NCBI RefSeq assembly: GCF_048569485.1
Contig: NC_134364.1
Location: forward strand, 126,451,081-126,515,080
Direction of reading: 5' to 3'
Source of the DNA: Anomaloglossus baeobatrachus
Lineage: Eukaryota > Chordata > Amphibia > Anura > Aromobatidae
Length of the DNA stretch: 64,000 bases
Of the stretch, positions 34,480-48,129 are shown one piece after another. Under the pieces are notes generated by a model. The model ran no database searches. It had not been told where the DNA came from and saw only the letters and a program-made list of their open reading frames with translations. Made by a program: the position numbers and the translations under genes. Position 1 is the stretch's first letter; the number at the start of each line of letters is the position of its first letter.

Positions 34480-37400
34480 TGATACTGTATCTAATGCCAT
34501 GCTGTGTGATACTGTCTGCTGAGCTGTGTATCTAATCCTGTGTGATACTGTCTGCTGAGCGGTGTATCTAATCCTGTGTGATACAGTCTTCTGAGCTGTG
34601 TATCTAATGCCATGCTGTGTGATACTGTCTGCTGAGCTGTGTATCTAATCCTGTGTGATACTGTCTGCTGAGCGGTGTATCTAATCCTGTGTGATACTGT
34701 CTGCTGAGCTGTGTATCTAATCCTGTGTGATACTGTCTGCTGAAACCATGTATGTAATCCTGTGTGATATTGTATCTAATGCCATGCTGTGGGATACTGT
34801 CTGCTGAGCTGTGTATCTAATCCTGTGTGATACTGTCTGCTGAAACCATGTATGTAATCCTGTGTGATACTGTATCTAATGCCATGCTGTGGGATACTGT
34901 CTGCTGAGCTGTGTATCTAATCCTGTGTGATATTGTCTGCTGAGCTGTGTATCTAATCCTGTGTGATACTGTCTGCTGAGCTGTGTATCTAATCCTGTGT
35001 GATACTGTCTGCTGAAACCATGTATGTAATCCTGTGTGATACTGTATCTAATGCCATGCTGTGGTATACTGTCTGCTGAGCTGTGTATCTAATCCTGTGT
35101 GATACTGTCTGCAGAGACGTGTATCTAATCCTTTCCTGTGTGATACTGTCTGCTGAGCTGTGTATCTAATCCTGTGTGATACTATCTGCTGAGCCGTGTA
35201 TCTAATCCTGTGTGATACTGTCTGCTGAGCTGTGTATCTAATCCTGTGTGATACTGTCTGCTGAGCTGTATATCTAATCCTGTGTGATACTGTCTGCTGA
35301 GCTGTGTATCTAATCCTGTGTGATACTGTCTGCTGAGCTGTGTATCTAATCCTGTGTGATACTGTCTGCTGAGTTGTGTATCTAATCCTGTGTGACACTG
35401 TCTGCTGAGCTGTGAATCTAATCCTGTGTGATACTGTCTGCTGAGCTGTGTATCTAATCCTGTGTGACACTGTCTGCTGAGCTGTGTATCTAATCCTGTG
35501 TGACACTGTCTGCTGAGCTGTGTATCTAATCCTGTGTGATACTGTCTGCTGAGCTGTGTATCTAATCCTGTGTGACACTGTCTGCTGAGCTGTGTATCTA
35601 ATCCTGTGTGATACTGTCTGCTGAGCTGTGTATCTAATCCTGTGTGATACTGTCTGCTGAGCTGTGTATCTAATCCTGTGTGATACTGTCTGCTGAGCTG
35701 TGTATCTAATCCTGTGTGACACTGTCTGCTGAGCTGTGTATCTAATCCTGTGTGACACTGTCTGCTGAGCTGTGTATCTAATCCTGTGTGACACTGTCTG
35801 CTGAGCTGTGTATCTAATCCTGTGTGATACTGTCTGCTGAGCTGTGTATCTAATCCTGTGTGACACTGTCTGCTGAGTTGTGTATCTAATCCTGTGTGAT
35901 ACTGTCTGCTGAGCTGTGTATCTAATCCTGTGTGATACTGTCTGCTGAGCTGTGTATCTAATCCTGTGTGATACTGTCTGCTGAGCTGTGTATCTAATCC
36001 TGTGTGATACTGTCTGCTGAGCTGTGTATCTAATCCTGTGTGATACTGTCTGCTGAGCTGTGTATCTAATCCTGCGTGACACTGTCTGCTGAGCTGTGTA
36101 TCTAATCCTGTGTGACACTGTCTGCTGAAACCATGTATGTAATCCTGTGTGACACTGTCTGCTGAGCTGTGTATCTAATCCTGTGTGATACTGTCTGCTG
36201 AGCTGTGTATCTAATCCTGTGTGATACTGTCTGCTGAGCTGTGTATCTAATCCTGTGTGATACTGTCTGCTGAAACCATGTATGTAATCCTGTGTGATAT
36301 TGTATCTAATGCCATGCTGTGGGATACTGTCTGCTGAGCTGTGTATCTAATCCTGTGTGATACTGTCTGCTGAAACCATGTATGTAATCCTGTGTGATAC
36401 TGTATCTAATGCCATGCTGTGGGATACTGTCTGCTGAGCTGTGTATCTAATCCTGTGTGATACTGTCTGCTGAGCTGTGTATCTAATCCTGTGTGATACT
36501 GTCTGCTGAGCTGTGTATCTAATCCTGTGTGATACTGTCTGCTGAAACCATGTATGTAATCCTGTGTGATACTGTATCTAATGCCATGCTGTGGTATACT
36601 GTCTGCTGAGCTGTGTATCTAATCCTGTGTGATACTGTCTGCTGAGCTGTGTATCTAATCCTGTGTGATACTGTCTGCAGAGACGTGTATCTAATCCTTT
36701 CCTGTGTGATACTGTCTGCTGAGCTGTGTATCTAATCCTGTGTGATACTGTCTGCTGAGCTGTGTATCTAATCCTGTGTGACACTGTCTGCTGAGCTGTG
36801 TATCTAATCCTGTGTGATACTGTCTGCTGAGCTGTGTATCTAATCCTGTGTGACACTCTCTGATGAGCTGTGTATCTAATCCTGTGTGATACTGTCTGCT
36901 GAGCTGTGTATCTAATCCTGTGTGATACTGTCTGCTGAGCTGTGTATCTAATCCTGTGTGATACTGTCTGCTGAGCTGTGTATCTAATCCTGTGTGATAC
37001 TGTCTGCTGAGCTGTGTATCTAATCCTGTGTGATACTGTCTGCTGAGCTGTGTATCTAATCCTGTGTGATACTGTCTGCTGAGCTGTGTATCTAATCCTG
37101 TGTGACACTGTCTGCTGAGCTGTGTATCTAATCCTGTGTGATACTGTCTGCTGAGCTGTGTATCTAATCCTGTGTGATACTGTCTGCTGAGCTGTGTATC
37201 TAATCCTGTGTGACACTGTCTGCTGAGCTGTGTATCTAATCCTGTGTGATACTGTCTGCTGAGCTGTGTATCTAATCCTGTGTGATACTGTCTGCTGAGC
37301 TGTGTATCTAATCCTGTGTGATACTGTCTGCTGAAACCATGTATGTAATCCTGTGTGATACTGTCTGCTGAGCTGTGTATCTAATCTTGTGTGATACTGT

Positions 37401-40400
37401 CTGCTGAGCTGTGTATCTAATCCTGTGTGATACTGTCTGCTGAGCTGTGTATCTAATCTTGTGTGATACTGTCTGCTGAGCTGTGTATCTAATCCTGTGT
37501 GATACTGTCTGCTGAGCTGTGTATCTAATCCTGTGTGATACTTACTGTCTGCTGAGCTGTGTATCTAATCCTGTGTGACACTGTCTGCTGAGCAGAGTAT
37601 CTAATCCTGTGTGATACTGTCTGCTGAGCTGTGTATCTAATCCTGTGTGATACTGTCTGCTGAGCTGTGTATCTAATCCTGTGTGATACTGTCTGCTGAG
37701 CTGTGTATCTAATCCTGTGTGATACTGTCTGCTGAGCCGTGTATCTAATCCTGTGTGATACTGTCTGCTGAAACCATGTATGTAATCTTGTGTGATACTG
37801 TATCTAATGCCATGCTGTGGGATACTGTCTGCTGAGCTGTGTATCTAATCCTGTGTGATACTGTCTGCTGAGCTGTGTATCTAATCCTGTGTGATACTGT
37901 CTGCTGAGCTGTGTATCTAATCCTGTGTGATACTGTCTGCTGAGCTGTGTATCTAATCCTGTGTGATACTGTCTGCTGAGCTGTGTATCTAATCCTGTGT
38001 GATACTGTCTGCAGAGACGTGTATCTAATCCTCTCCTGTGTGATACTGTCTGCTGAGCTGTGTATCTAATCCTGTGTGATACTGTCTGCTGAGCCGTGTA
38101 TCTAATCCTGTGTGATACTGTCTGCTGAGCTGTGTATCTAATCCTGTGTGATACTGTCTGCTGAACTGTGTATCTAATCCTGTGTGATACTGTCTGCTGA
38201 GCTGTGTATCTAATCCTGTGTGATACTGTCTGCTGAGCTGTGTATCTAATCCTGTGTGACACTGTCTGATGAGCTGTGTATCTAATCCTGTGTGATACTG
38301 TCTTGCTGAGCTGTGTATCTAATCTTGTGTGATATTGTCTGCTGAGCTGTGCATCTAATCCTGTGTGATATTGTCTGCTGAGCTGTATATCTAATCCTGT
38401 GTGATACTGTCTGCTGAGCTGTGTATCTAATCCTGTGTGATACTGTCTGCTGAGCTGTGTATCTAATCCTGTGTGATACTGTCTGCTGAGTTGTGTATCT
38501 AATCCTGTGTGACACTGTCTGCTGAGCTGTGAATCTGATCCTGTGTGACACTGTCTGCTGAGCTGTGTATCTAATCCTGTGTGACACTGTCTGCTGAGCT
38601 GTGTATCTAATCCTGTGTGACACTGTCTGCTGAGCTGTGTATCTAATCCTGTGTGATACTGTCTGCTGAGCTGTGTATCTAATCCTGTGTGACACTGTCT
38701 GCTGAGCTGTGTATCTAATCCTGTGTGATACTGTCTGCTGAGCTGTGTATCTAATCCTGTGTGACACTGTCTGCTGAGCTGTGTATCTAATCATGTGTGA
38801 TACTGTCTGCTGAGCTGTGTATCTAATCCTGTGTGATACTGTCTGCTGAGCTGTGTATCTAATCCTGTGTGATACTGTCTGCTGAGCTGTGTATCTAATC
38901 CTGTGTGATACTGTCTGCTGAGCTGTGTATCTAATCCTGTGTGATACTGTCTGCTGAGCTGTGTATCTAATCCTGTGTGATACTGTCTGCTGAGCTGTGT
39001 ATCTAATCCTGTGTGACACTGTCTGCTGAGCTGTGTATCTAATCCTGTGTGATACTGTCTGCTGAGCTGTGTATCTAATCCTGTGTGATACTGTCTGCTG
39101 AGCTGTGTATCTAATCCTGTGTGACACTGTCTGCTGAGCTGTGTATCTAATCCTGTGTGATACTGTCTGCTGAGCTGTGTATCTAATCCTGTGTGATACT
39201 GTCTGCTGAGCTGTGTATCTAATCCTGTGTGATACTGTCTGCTGAGCTGTGTATCTAATCCTGTGTGACACTGTCTGCTGAGCTGTGTATCTAATCCTGT
39301 GTGATACTGTCTGCTGAGCTGTGTATCTAATCCCGTGTGATACTGTCTGCTGAGCTGTGTATCTAATCCTGTGTGACACTGTCTGCTGAGCTGTGTATCT
39401 AATCCTGTGTGATACTGTCTGCTGAGCTGTGTATCTAATCCTGTGTGATACTGTCTGCTGAGCTGTGTATCTAATCCTGTGTGATACTGTCTGCTGAGCT
39501 GTGTATCTAATCCTGTGTGATACTGTCTGCTGAAACCATGTATGTAATCCTCTGTGATACTGTCTGCTGAGCTGTGTATCTAATCTTGTGTGATACTGTC
39601 TGCTGAGCTGTGTATCTAATCCTGTGTGATACTGTCTGCTGAGCTGTGTATCTAATCCTGTGTGATACTGTCTGCTGAGCTGTGTATCTAATCCTGTGTG
39701 ATACTGTCTGCTGAGCTGTGTATCTAATCCTGTGTGACACTGTCTGCTGAGCTGTGTATCTAATCCTGTGTGATACTGTCTGCTGAGCTGTGTATCTAAT
39801 CCTGTGTGATACTGTCTGCTGAGCTGTGTATCTAATCCTGTGTGACACTGTCTGCTGAGCTGTGTATCTAATCCTGTGTGATACTGTCTGCTGAGCTGTG
39901 TATCTAATCCTGTGTGATACTGTCTGCTGAGCTGTGTATCTAATCCTGTGTGATACTGTCTGCTGAGCTGTGTATCTAATCCTGTGTGATACTGTCTGCT
40001 GAAACCATGTATGTAATCCTGTGTGATACTGTCTGCTGAGCTGTGTATCTAATCTTGTGTGATACTGTCTGCTGAGCTGTGTATCTAATCCTGTGTGATA
40101 CTGTCTGCTGAGCTGTGTATCTAATCCTGTGTGATACTGTCTGTTGAGCTGTGTATCTAATCCTGTGTGATACTGTCTGCTGAGCTGTGTATCTAATCCT
40201 GTGTGATACTTACTGTCTGCTGAGCTGTGTATCTAATCCTGTGTGACACTGTCTGCTGAGCTGTGTATCTAATCCTGTGTGATACTGTCTGCTGAGCTGT
40301 GTATCTAATCCTGTGTGATACTGTCTGCTGAGCTGTGTATCTAATCCTGTGTGATACTGTCTGCTGAGCTGTGTATCTAATCCTGTGTGACACTGTCTGC

Positions 40401-40905
40401 TGAGCTGTGTATCTAATCCTGTGTGATACTGTCTGCTGAGCTGTGTATCTAATCCTGTGTGATACTGTCTGCTGAAACCATGTATATAATCTTGTGTGAT
40501 ACTGTCTGCTGAGCTGTGTATCTAATCCTGTGTGATACTGTCTGCTGAGCTGTGTATCTAATCCTGTGTGACACTGTCTGCTGAGCTGTGTATCTAATCC
40601 TGTGTGACACTGTCTGCTGAGCTGTGTATCTAATCCTGTGTGACACTGTCTGCTGAGCTGTGTATCTAATCCTGTGTGACACTGTCTGCTGAGCTGTGTA
40701 TCTAATCCTGTGTGATACTGTCTGCTGAGCTGTGTATCTAATCCTGTGTGATACTGTCTGCTGAGCTGTGTATCTAATCCTGTGTGACACTGTCTGCTGA
40801 GCTGTGTATCTAATCCTGTGTGACACTGTCTGCTGAGCTGTGTATCTAATCCTGTGTGATACTGTCTGCTGAAACCATGTATGTAATCCTGTGTGATACT
40901 GTCGT
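34480..40905. repeat. 36-base minisatellite C (about 6.4 kb)
   Basis: Roughly 175 units of CTGAGCTGTGTATCTAATCC followed by TGTGTGATACTGTCTG. Interspersed variant blocks carry GAAACCATGTATGTAATCC, GTATCTAATGCCATGCTGTG or CAGAGACGTGTATCTAATCC; their recurrence (34740, 34840, 35010, 36270, 36370, 36540, 37770) shows higher-order copying. The minus-strand frames SHRIRYTAQQTV are repeat by-products (period 36). Confidence 0.98.
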
Positions 40906-41130
40906 CTTGAGTGATTTGAGCTATTGTCCTCTGTTAGCAGCTGTGTAAGTCAATAATGTCGCAGTGCCCATGCGGGGGTGGTGTATCCCAGAGCTGACAC
41001 ACGGGGGCGCTGCTGCTCCTCAGCTTTGTGTCCTCTGTGTCCGGCTCCGATGACAGAACACGGGGAAATCCGGAGACCTACAGCCGCCGCGTGCGGGGGA
41101 ACCGGCGCCAGCTGCAGAGCATCGCATCGA
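40906..41130. other. Unique spacer between arrays C and D
   Basis: GC-rich segment without a supported gene. An acceptor-like CTGCTGCTCCTCAG at 41009-41022 precedes a short open frame (GSDDRTRGNPETYSRRV), but no donor follows and it runs into array D. Confidence 0.4.
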
Positions 41131-44100
41131 CTGTGCCTAGCAATGTATCCTGCAGAGTATTACACCACTGATCTGTCTGCAGAGCATCGCTCCTCCACCT
41201 CCTATACACAGGGATATATCCTGCAGATTATTACACCACTGATCTCTCTGCAGAGCATCGCTCCTCCACCTCCTATACACAGGGATATATTCTGCAGATT
41301 ATTACACCACTGATCTCTCTGCAGAGCATCGCTCCTCCACCTCCTATACACAGGGATATATCCTGCAGACTATTACACCACTGATCTGTCTGCAGAGCAT
41401 CGCTCCTCCACCTCCTATACACAGGGATATATCCTGCAGATTATTACACCACTGATCTCTCTGCAGAGCATCGCTCCTCCACCTCCTATACACAGGGATA
41501 TATTCTGCAGATTATTACACCACTGATCTCTCTGCAGAGCATCGCTCCTCCACCTCCTATACACAGGGATATATCCTGCAGACTATTACACCACTGATCT
41601 GTCTGCAGAGCATCGCTCCTCCACCTCCTATACACAGGGATATATCCTGCAGATTATTACACCACTGATCTCTCTGCAGAGCATCGCTCCTCCACCTCCT
41701 ATACACAAGGATATATTCTGCAGATTATTACACCACTGATCTGTCTGCAGAGCATCGCTCATACACCTCCTATACACAGGGATATATTCTGCAGATTATT
41801 ACACCACTGACCTCTCTGCAGAGCATCACTCCTCCACCTCCTATACACAGGGATATATTCTGCAGATTATTACACCACTGATCTGTCTGCAGAGCATCGC
41901 TCATACACCTGATATACACAGGGATATATCCTGCAGATTATTACACCACTGATCTGTCTGCAGAGCATCGCTCATACACCTGATATACATAGTACTATAT
42001 CTTGCAGATTATTACACCACTGACCTCTCTGCAGAGCATCGCTCCTCCACCTCCTGATATACATAGTGCTATATCCTGCACAGTATTACACCACTAATCT
42101 CTCTGCAGAGCATCACTCCTCCACCTCCTATACATACTGATATATTCTGCAGATTATTACACCACTGACCTCTCTGCAGAGCGTCGCTCCTCCACCTCCT
42201 ATACATACTGATATATCCTGCAGATTATTACACCACTGATCTCTCTGCAGAGCATCACTCCTCCACCTCCTGATATACATAGTGCTATATCCTGCAGAGT
42301 ATTACACCACTAATCTCTCTGCAGAGCATCACTCCTCCACCTCCTATACATACTGATATATTCTGCAGATTATTACACCACTGACCTCTCTGCAGAGCAT
42401 CGCTCCTCCACCTCCTATACATACTGATATATTCTGCAGATTATTACACCACTGACCACTCTGCAGAGCATCACTCCTCCACCTCCTGATATACATAGTG
42501 CTATATCCTGCAGATTATTACACCACTGATCTCTCTGCAGAGCATTACTCCTCCACCTCCTGATATACATAGTGCTATATCCTGCAGAGTATTACACCAC
42601 TGATCTCTCTGCAGAGCATCGCTCCTCCACCTCCTGATATACATACTGATATATCCTGCAGATTATTACACCACTGACCTCTCTGCAGAGCATCGCTCCT
42701 CTACCTTTTATACATACTGATATATCCTGGAGATTATTCCACCCCTGTCTTCTGCAGAGCATCGCTCCTCCACCTCCTATACATACTGATATACCCTGGA
42801 GATTATTCCACCTATGTCTTCTGCAGAGCATCGCTCCTCCACCTCCTATACATACTGATATATCCTGCAGATTATTCCACCCCTTGTCTTCTGCAGAGCA
42901 TCGCTCCTCCACCTCCTATACATACTGATATATCCTGGAGATTATTCCACCCCTGTCTTCTGCAGAGCATCGCTCCTCCTCCTCCTATACATACTGATAT
43001 ATCCTGGAGATTATTCCACCCCTGTCTTCTGCAGAGCATCGCTCCTCCACCTCCTATACATACTGATATACCCTGGAGATTATTCCACCTCTGTCTTCTG
43101 TAGAGCATCGCTCCTCCACCTCCTATACATACTGATATATCCTGCAGATTATTCCACCCCTGTCTTCTGCAGAGCATCGCTCCTCCACCTCCTATACATA
43201 CTGATATATCCTGCAGATTATTCCACCCCTGTCTTCTGCAGAGCATTGCTCCTCCACCTCCTATACATACTGATATACCCTGGAGATTATTCCACCTCTG
43301 TCTTCTGCAGAGCATCGCTCCTCCACCTCCTATACATACTGATATATCCTGCAGATTATTCCACCCCTTGTCTTCTGCAGAGCATCGCTCCTCCACCTCC
43401 TATACATACTGATATATCCTGGAGATTATTCCACCCCTGTCTTCTGCAGAGCATCGCTCCTCCTCCTCCTATACATACTGATATATCCTGGAGATTATTC
43501 CACCCCTGTCTTCTGCAGAGCATCGCTCCTCCACCTCCTATACATACTGATATATCCTGGAGATTATTCCACCCCTGTCTTCTGCAGAGCATTGCTCCTC
43601 CACCTCCTATACATACTGATATATCCTGGAGATTATTCCACCCCTTGTCTTCTGCAGAGCATCGCTCCTCCTATACATACTGATATATCCTGCAGATTAT
43701 TCCACCCCTTGTCTTCTGCAGAGCATCGCTCCTCCACCTCCTATACATACTGATATATCCTGCAGATTATTCCACCCCTTGTCTTATGCAGAGCATTGCT
43801 CCTCCACCTCCTATACATACTGATCTATCCTGGAGATTATTCCACCCCTGTCTTCTGCAGAGCATCGCTCCTCCTCCTCCTATACATACTGATATATCCT
43901 GCAGATTATTCCACCCCTTGCCTTCTGCAGAGCATCGCTCCTCCACCTCCTATACATACTGCTATATCCTGCAGATTATTCCACCCCTTGTCTTCTGCAG
44001 AGCATTGCTCCTCCACCTCCTATACATACTGATATATCCTGGAGATTATTCCACCCCTGTCTTCTGCAGAGCATCGCTCCTCCTCCTCCTATACATACTG

Positions 44101-47100
44101 ATATATCCTGGAGATTATTCCACCCCTGTCTTCTGCAGAGCATCGCTCCTCCACCTCCTATACATACTGATATATCCTGCAGATTATTCCACCCCTGTCT
44201 TCTGCAGAGCATCGCTCCTCCACCTCCTATACATACTGATATATCCTGCAGATTATTCCACCCCTTGTCTTCTGCAGAGCATCGCTCCTCCACCTCCTAT
44301 ACATACTGATATATCCTGCAGATTATTCCACCCCTGTCTTCTGAAGAGCATCGCTCCTCCACCTCCTATACATACTGATATATCCTGCAGATTATTCCAC
44401 CCCTTGTCTTCTGCAGAGCATCGCTCCTCCACCTCCTATACATACTGCTATATCCTGGAGATTATTCCACCCCTTGTCTTCTGCAGAGCATTGCTCCTCC
44501 ACCTCCTATACATACTGATATATCCTGCAGATTATTCCACCCCTTGTCTTCTGCAGAGCATCGCTCCTCCACCTCCTATACATACTGATATATCCTGCAG
44601 ATTATTCCACCCCTGTCTTCTGAAGAGCATCGCTCCTCCACCTCCTATACATACTGATATATCCTGCAGATTATTCCACCCCTTGTCTTCTGCAGAGCAT
44701 CGCTCCTCCACCTCCTATACATACTGCTATATCCTGGAGATTATTCCACCCCTTGTCTTCTGCAGAGCATTGCTCCTCCACCTCCTATACATACTGCTAT
44801 ATCCTGGAGATTATTCCACCCCTTGTCTTCTGCAGAGCATTGCTCCTCCACCTCCTATACATACTGATATATCCTGGAGATTATTCCACCCCTGTCTTCT
44901 GCAGAGCATCGCTCCTCCACCCCCTATACATACTGATATATCCTGCAGATTATTCCACCCCTTGTCTTCTGCAGAGCATTGCTCCTCCTCCTCCTATACA
45001 TACTGATATATCCTGGAGATTATTCCACCCCTTGTCTTCTGCAGAGCATCGCTCCTCCACCCCCTATACATACTGCTATATCCTGGAGATTATTCCACCC
45101 CTGTCTTCTGCAGAGCATCGCTCCTCCTCCTCCTATACATACTGATATATCCTGCAGATTATTCCACCCCTTGTCTTCTGCAGAGCATCGCTCCTCCTCC
45201 TCCTATACATACTGATATATCCTGGAGATTATTCCACCCCTGTCTTCTGCAGAGCATCGCTCCTCCACCTCCTATACATACTGATATATCCTGCAGATTA
45301 TTCCACCCCTTGTCTTCTGCAGAGCATCGCTCCTCCACCCCCTATACATACTGCTATATCCTGCAGATTATTCCACCCCTTGTCTTCTGCAGAGCATTGC
45401 TCCTCCTCCTCCTATACATACTGCTATATCCTGGAGATTATTCCACCCCTGTCTTCTGCAGAGCATCGCTCCTCCACCCCCTATACATACTGATATATCC
45501 TGCAGATTATTCCACCCCTTGTCTTCTGCAGAGCATTGCTCCTCCTCCTCCTATACATACTGCTATATCCTGCAGATTATTCCACCCCTTGTCTTCTGCA
45601 GAGCATTGCTCCTCCACCTCCTATACATACTGATATATCCTGGAGATTATTCCACCCCTGTCTTCTGCAGAGCATCGCTCCTCCTCCTCCTATACATACT
45701 GATATATCCTGGAGATTATTCCACCCCTGTCTTCTGCAGAGCATCGCTCCTCCACCTCCTATACATACTGATATATCCTGCAGATTATTCCACCCCTGTC
45801 TTCTGCAGAGCATCGCTCCTCCACCTCCTATACATACTGATATATCCTGCAGATTATTCCACCCCTTGTCTTCTGCAGAGCATCGCTCCTCCACCTCCTA
45901 TACATACTGATATATCCTGCAGATTATTCCACCCCTGTCTTCTGAAGAGCATCGCTCCTCCACCTCCTATACATACTGATATATCCTGCAGATTATTCCA
46001 CCCCTTGTCTTCTGCAGAGCATCGCTCCTCCACCTCCTATACATACTGCTATATCCTGGAGATTATTCCACCCCTTGTCTTCTGCAGAGCATTGCTCCTC
46101 CACCTCCTATACATACTGATATATCCTGCAGATTATTCCACCCCTTGTCTTCTGCAGAGCATCGCTCCTCCACCTCCTATACATACTGATATATCCTGCA
46201 GATTATTCCACCCCTGTCTTCTGAAGAGCATCGCTCCTCCACCTCCTATACATACTGATATATCCTGCAGATTATTCCACCCCTTGTCTTCTGCAGAGCA
46301 TCGCTCCTCCACCTCCTATACATACTGCTATATCCTGGAGATTATTCCACCCCTTGTCTTCTGCAGAGCATTGCTCCTCCACCTCCTATACATACTGCTA
46401 TATCCTGGAGATTATTCCACCCCTTGTCTTCTGCAGAGCATTGCTCCTCCACCTCCTATACATACTGATATATCCTGGAGATTATTCCACCCCTGTCTTC
46501 TGCAGAGCATCGCTCCTCCACCCCCTATACATACTGATATATCCTGCAGATTATTCCACCCCTTGTCTTCTGCAGAGCATTGCTCCTCCTCCTCCTATAC
46601 ATACTGATATATCCTGGAGATTATTCCACCCCTTGTCTTCTGCAGAGCATCGCTCCTCCACCCCCTATACATACTGCTATATCCTGGAGATTATTCCACC
46701 CCTGTCTTCTGCAGAGCATCGCTCCTCCTCCTCCTATACATACTGATATATCCTGCAGATTATTCCACCCCTTGTCTTCTGCAGAGCATCGCTCCTCCTC
46801 CTCCTATACATACTGATATATCCTGGAGATTATTCCACCCCTGTCTTCTGCAGAGCATCGCTCCTCCACCTCCTATACATACTGATATATCCTGCAGATT
46901 ATTCCACCCCTTGTCTTCTGCAGAGCATCGCTCCTCCACCCCCTATACATACTGATATATCCTGCAGATTATTCCACCCCTTGTCTTCTGCAGAGCATCG
47001 CTCCTCCTCCTCCTATACATACTGATATATCCTGGAGATTATTCCACCCCTGTCTTCTGCAGAGCATCGCTCCTCCACCTCCTATACATACTGATATATC

Positions 47101-47420
47101 CTGCAGATTATTCCACCCCTGTCTTCTGCAGAGCATCGCTCCTCCACCTCCTATACATACTGATATATCCTGCAGATTATTCCACCCCTGTCTTCTGCAG
47201 AGCATCGCTCCTCCTCCTCCTATACATACTGATATATCCTGCAGATTATTGCACCCCTTGTCTTCTGCAGAGCATCGCTCCTCCTCCTCCTATACATACT
47301 GATATATCCTGGAGATTATTCCACCCCTGTCTTCTGCAGAGCATCGCTCCTCCTCCTCCTATACATACTGATATATCCTGCAGATTATTCCACCCCTGTC
47401 TTCTGCAGAGCATCGCTCCT
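41131..47420. repeat. 69/70-base minisatellite D (about 6.3 kb)
   Basis: Units contain CTGCAGAGCATCGCTCCTCC, ACCTCCTATACATACTGATA and TATCCTGCAGATTATTCCAC. The left part (to about 42700) uses TTACACCACTGATCTCT and CACAGGGATATAT forms. The right part uses CCACCCCTTGTCTT and alternates CTGCAG with CTGGAG. Within it a 1,601-base segment is tandemly duplicated (about 43960-45560 and 45561-47160). Frames in both strands are by-products. Confidence 0.98.
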
Positions 47421-47484
47421 TCTTTCAGTACACCCGCCTTTCCTGGGGGTCTCGGCTGTAGGTGGGAGAGTTGGAGTGTGATAC

Positions 47485-47626
47485 CTATCTGCCACATTAC
47501 AGCTGGGTTTCTCGGTGGGTATTGTGGGGTGATGGTGGGTTTTGGCCCCTCTGTGGGTGACGGCGTGGTTGGATCGGTGGGAATGGTCTCTGCCTCCAGG
47601 ACAATCATTTCCAGATGTGCGATGCT
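47485..47626 (-). CDS. Orphan exon-like segment, unrecognised
   Basis: On the minus strand a strong pyrimidine tract (CTC repeats, then CTTCCCTCCTGTCTCTGCTG) ends in GACACAG. An open 142-base segment follows, ending at a donor-like GCAGATAG-GTATCAC. It encodes a short heptad-like stretch (SIAHLEMIVLEAE), then a Pro/Thr-rich part (IPTDPTTPSPTEGPKP) and RNPAVMWQIG. It could be one exon of a gene with a coiled-coil neck and mucin-like linker, but no partner exon is visible and array D begins about 65 bases downstream. I do not recognise the protein; this may be chance. Confidence 0.25.
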
Positions 47627-47676
47627 CTGTGTCAGCAGAAGGAACAGCAGAGACAGGAGGGAAGAGCGGAGGAGGA

Positions 47677-47703
47677 GGAGGAGGAGGAGGAGGAGGAGGA
47701 GGG
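47677..47703. repeat. GAG/GGA trinucleotide microsatellite
   Basis: Nine or so GAG repeats on the plus strand (CTC on the minus strand, part of the pyrimidine tract of the orphan exon candidate). Confidence 0.9.
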
Positions 47704-47747
47704 CAGCTGGGGGCAGGATGGACCGCACTGTCAGTACCCCATGTCTG

Positions 47748-47991
47748 CCCATAGGGGGCAGCAGTGAGCAGCTGAGGGGCTACCGTCTATTCTGCCCCAT
47801 GACCTCTAGGTGGCAGTAATGATCATCCCAGTCCTCAGCTTATTCTGGGGCCCCTCGCTTGTGTCCCTCCTTAGTTCTTCTGGGGTGCCGATAATGCACA
47901 TTCTACCCATCAGTTTCCCCCAATCCCCAATATGTGGCCGGTTCTCTGGATTCCACTTATAGTTCTCATTGCGGCCTGTAGGTGGCAGCAG
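47748..47991 (+). promoter_or_regulatory. Cluster of three CTCF-like motifs
   Basis: CCCATAGGGGGCAGCAG (47748-47764), CCTCTAGGTGGCAGTA (47803-47818) and CCTGTAGGTGGCAGCAG (47975-47991) all fit the vertebrate CTCF core and share the plus orientation. They lie just right of array D. Binding is not shown by sequence alone. Confidence 0.4.
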
Positions 47992-48129
47992 GGAAAACTC
48001 ACACGGTCCTCAGTGTTTCTGAGCCTGACAAAGGAGTAACATGAAAACCTCGGCCCTGCGCCCCTGCCTCAAGGATAGAAAGTGCCCCCTCCCGTCCTGG
48101 TCCGGTGCCGTCGTTCTGTGCCCGCACCA

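Noticed and set aside
34480-40905. Minus-strand frames of 12-residue repeats (SHRIRYTAQQTV)
   Set aside because: A direct product of the 36-base unit; starts arise from the repeat itself, frames break wherever unit length changes, and no codon bias is evident.
41010-41120. Possible exon with acceptor CTGCTGCTCCTCAG on the plus strand
   Set aside because: No donor follows and the frame enters array D; no homology recognised.
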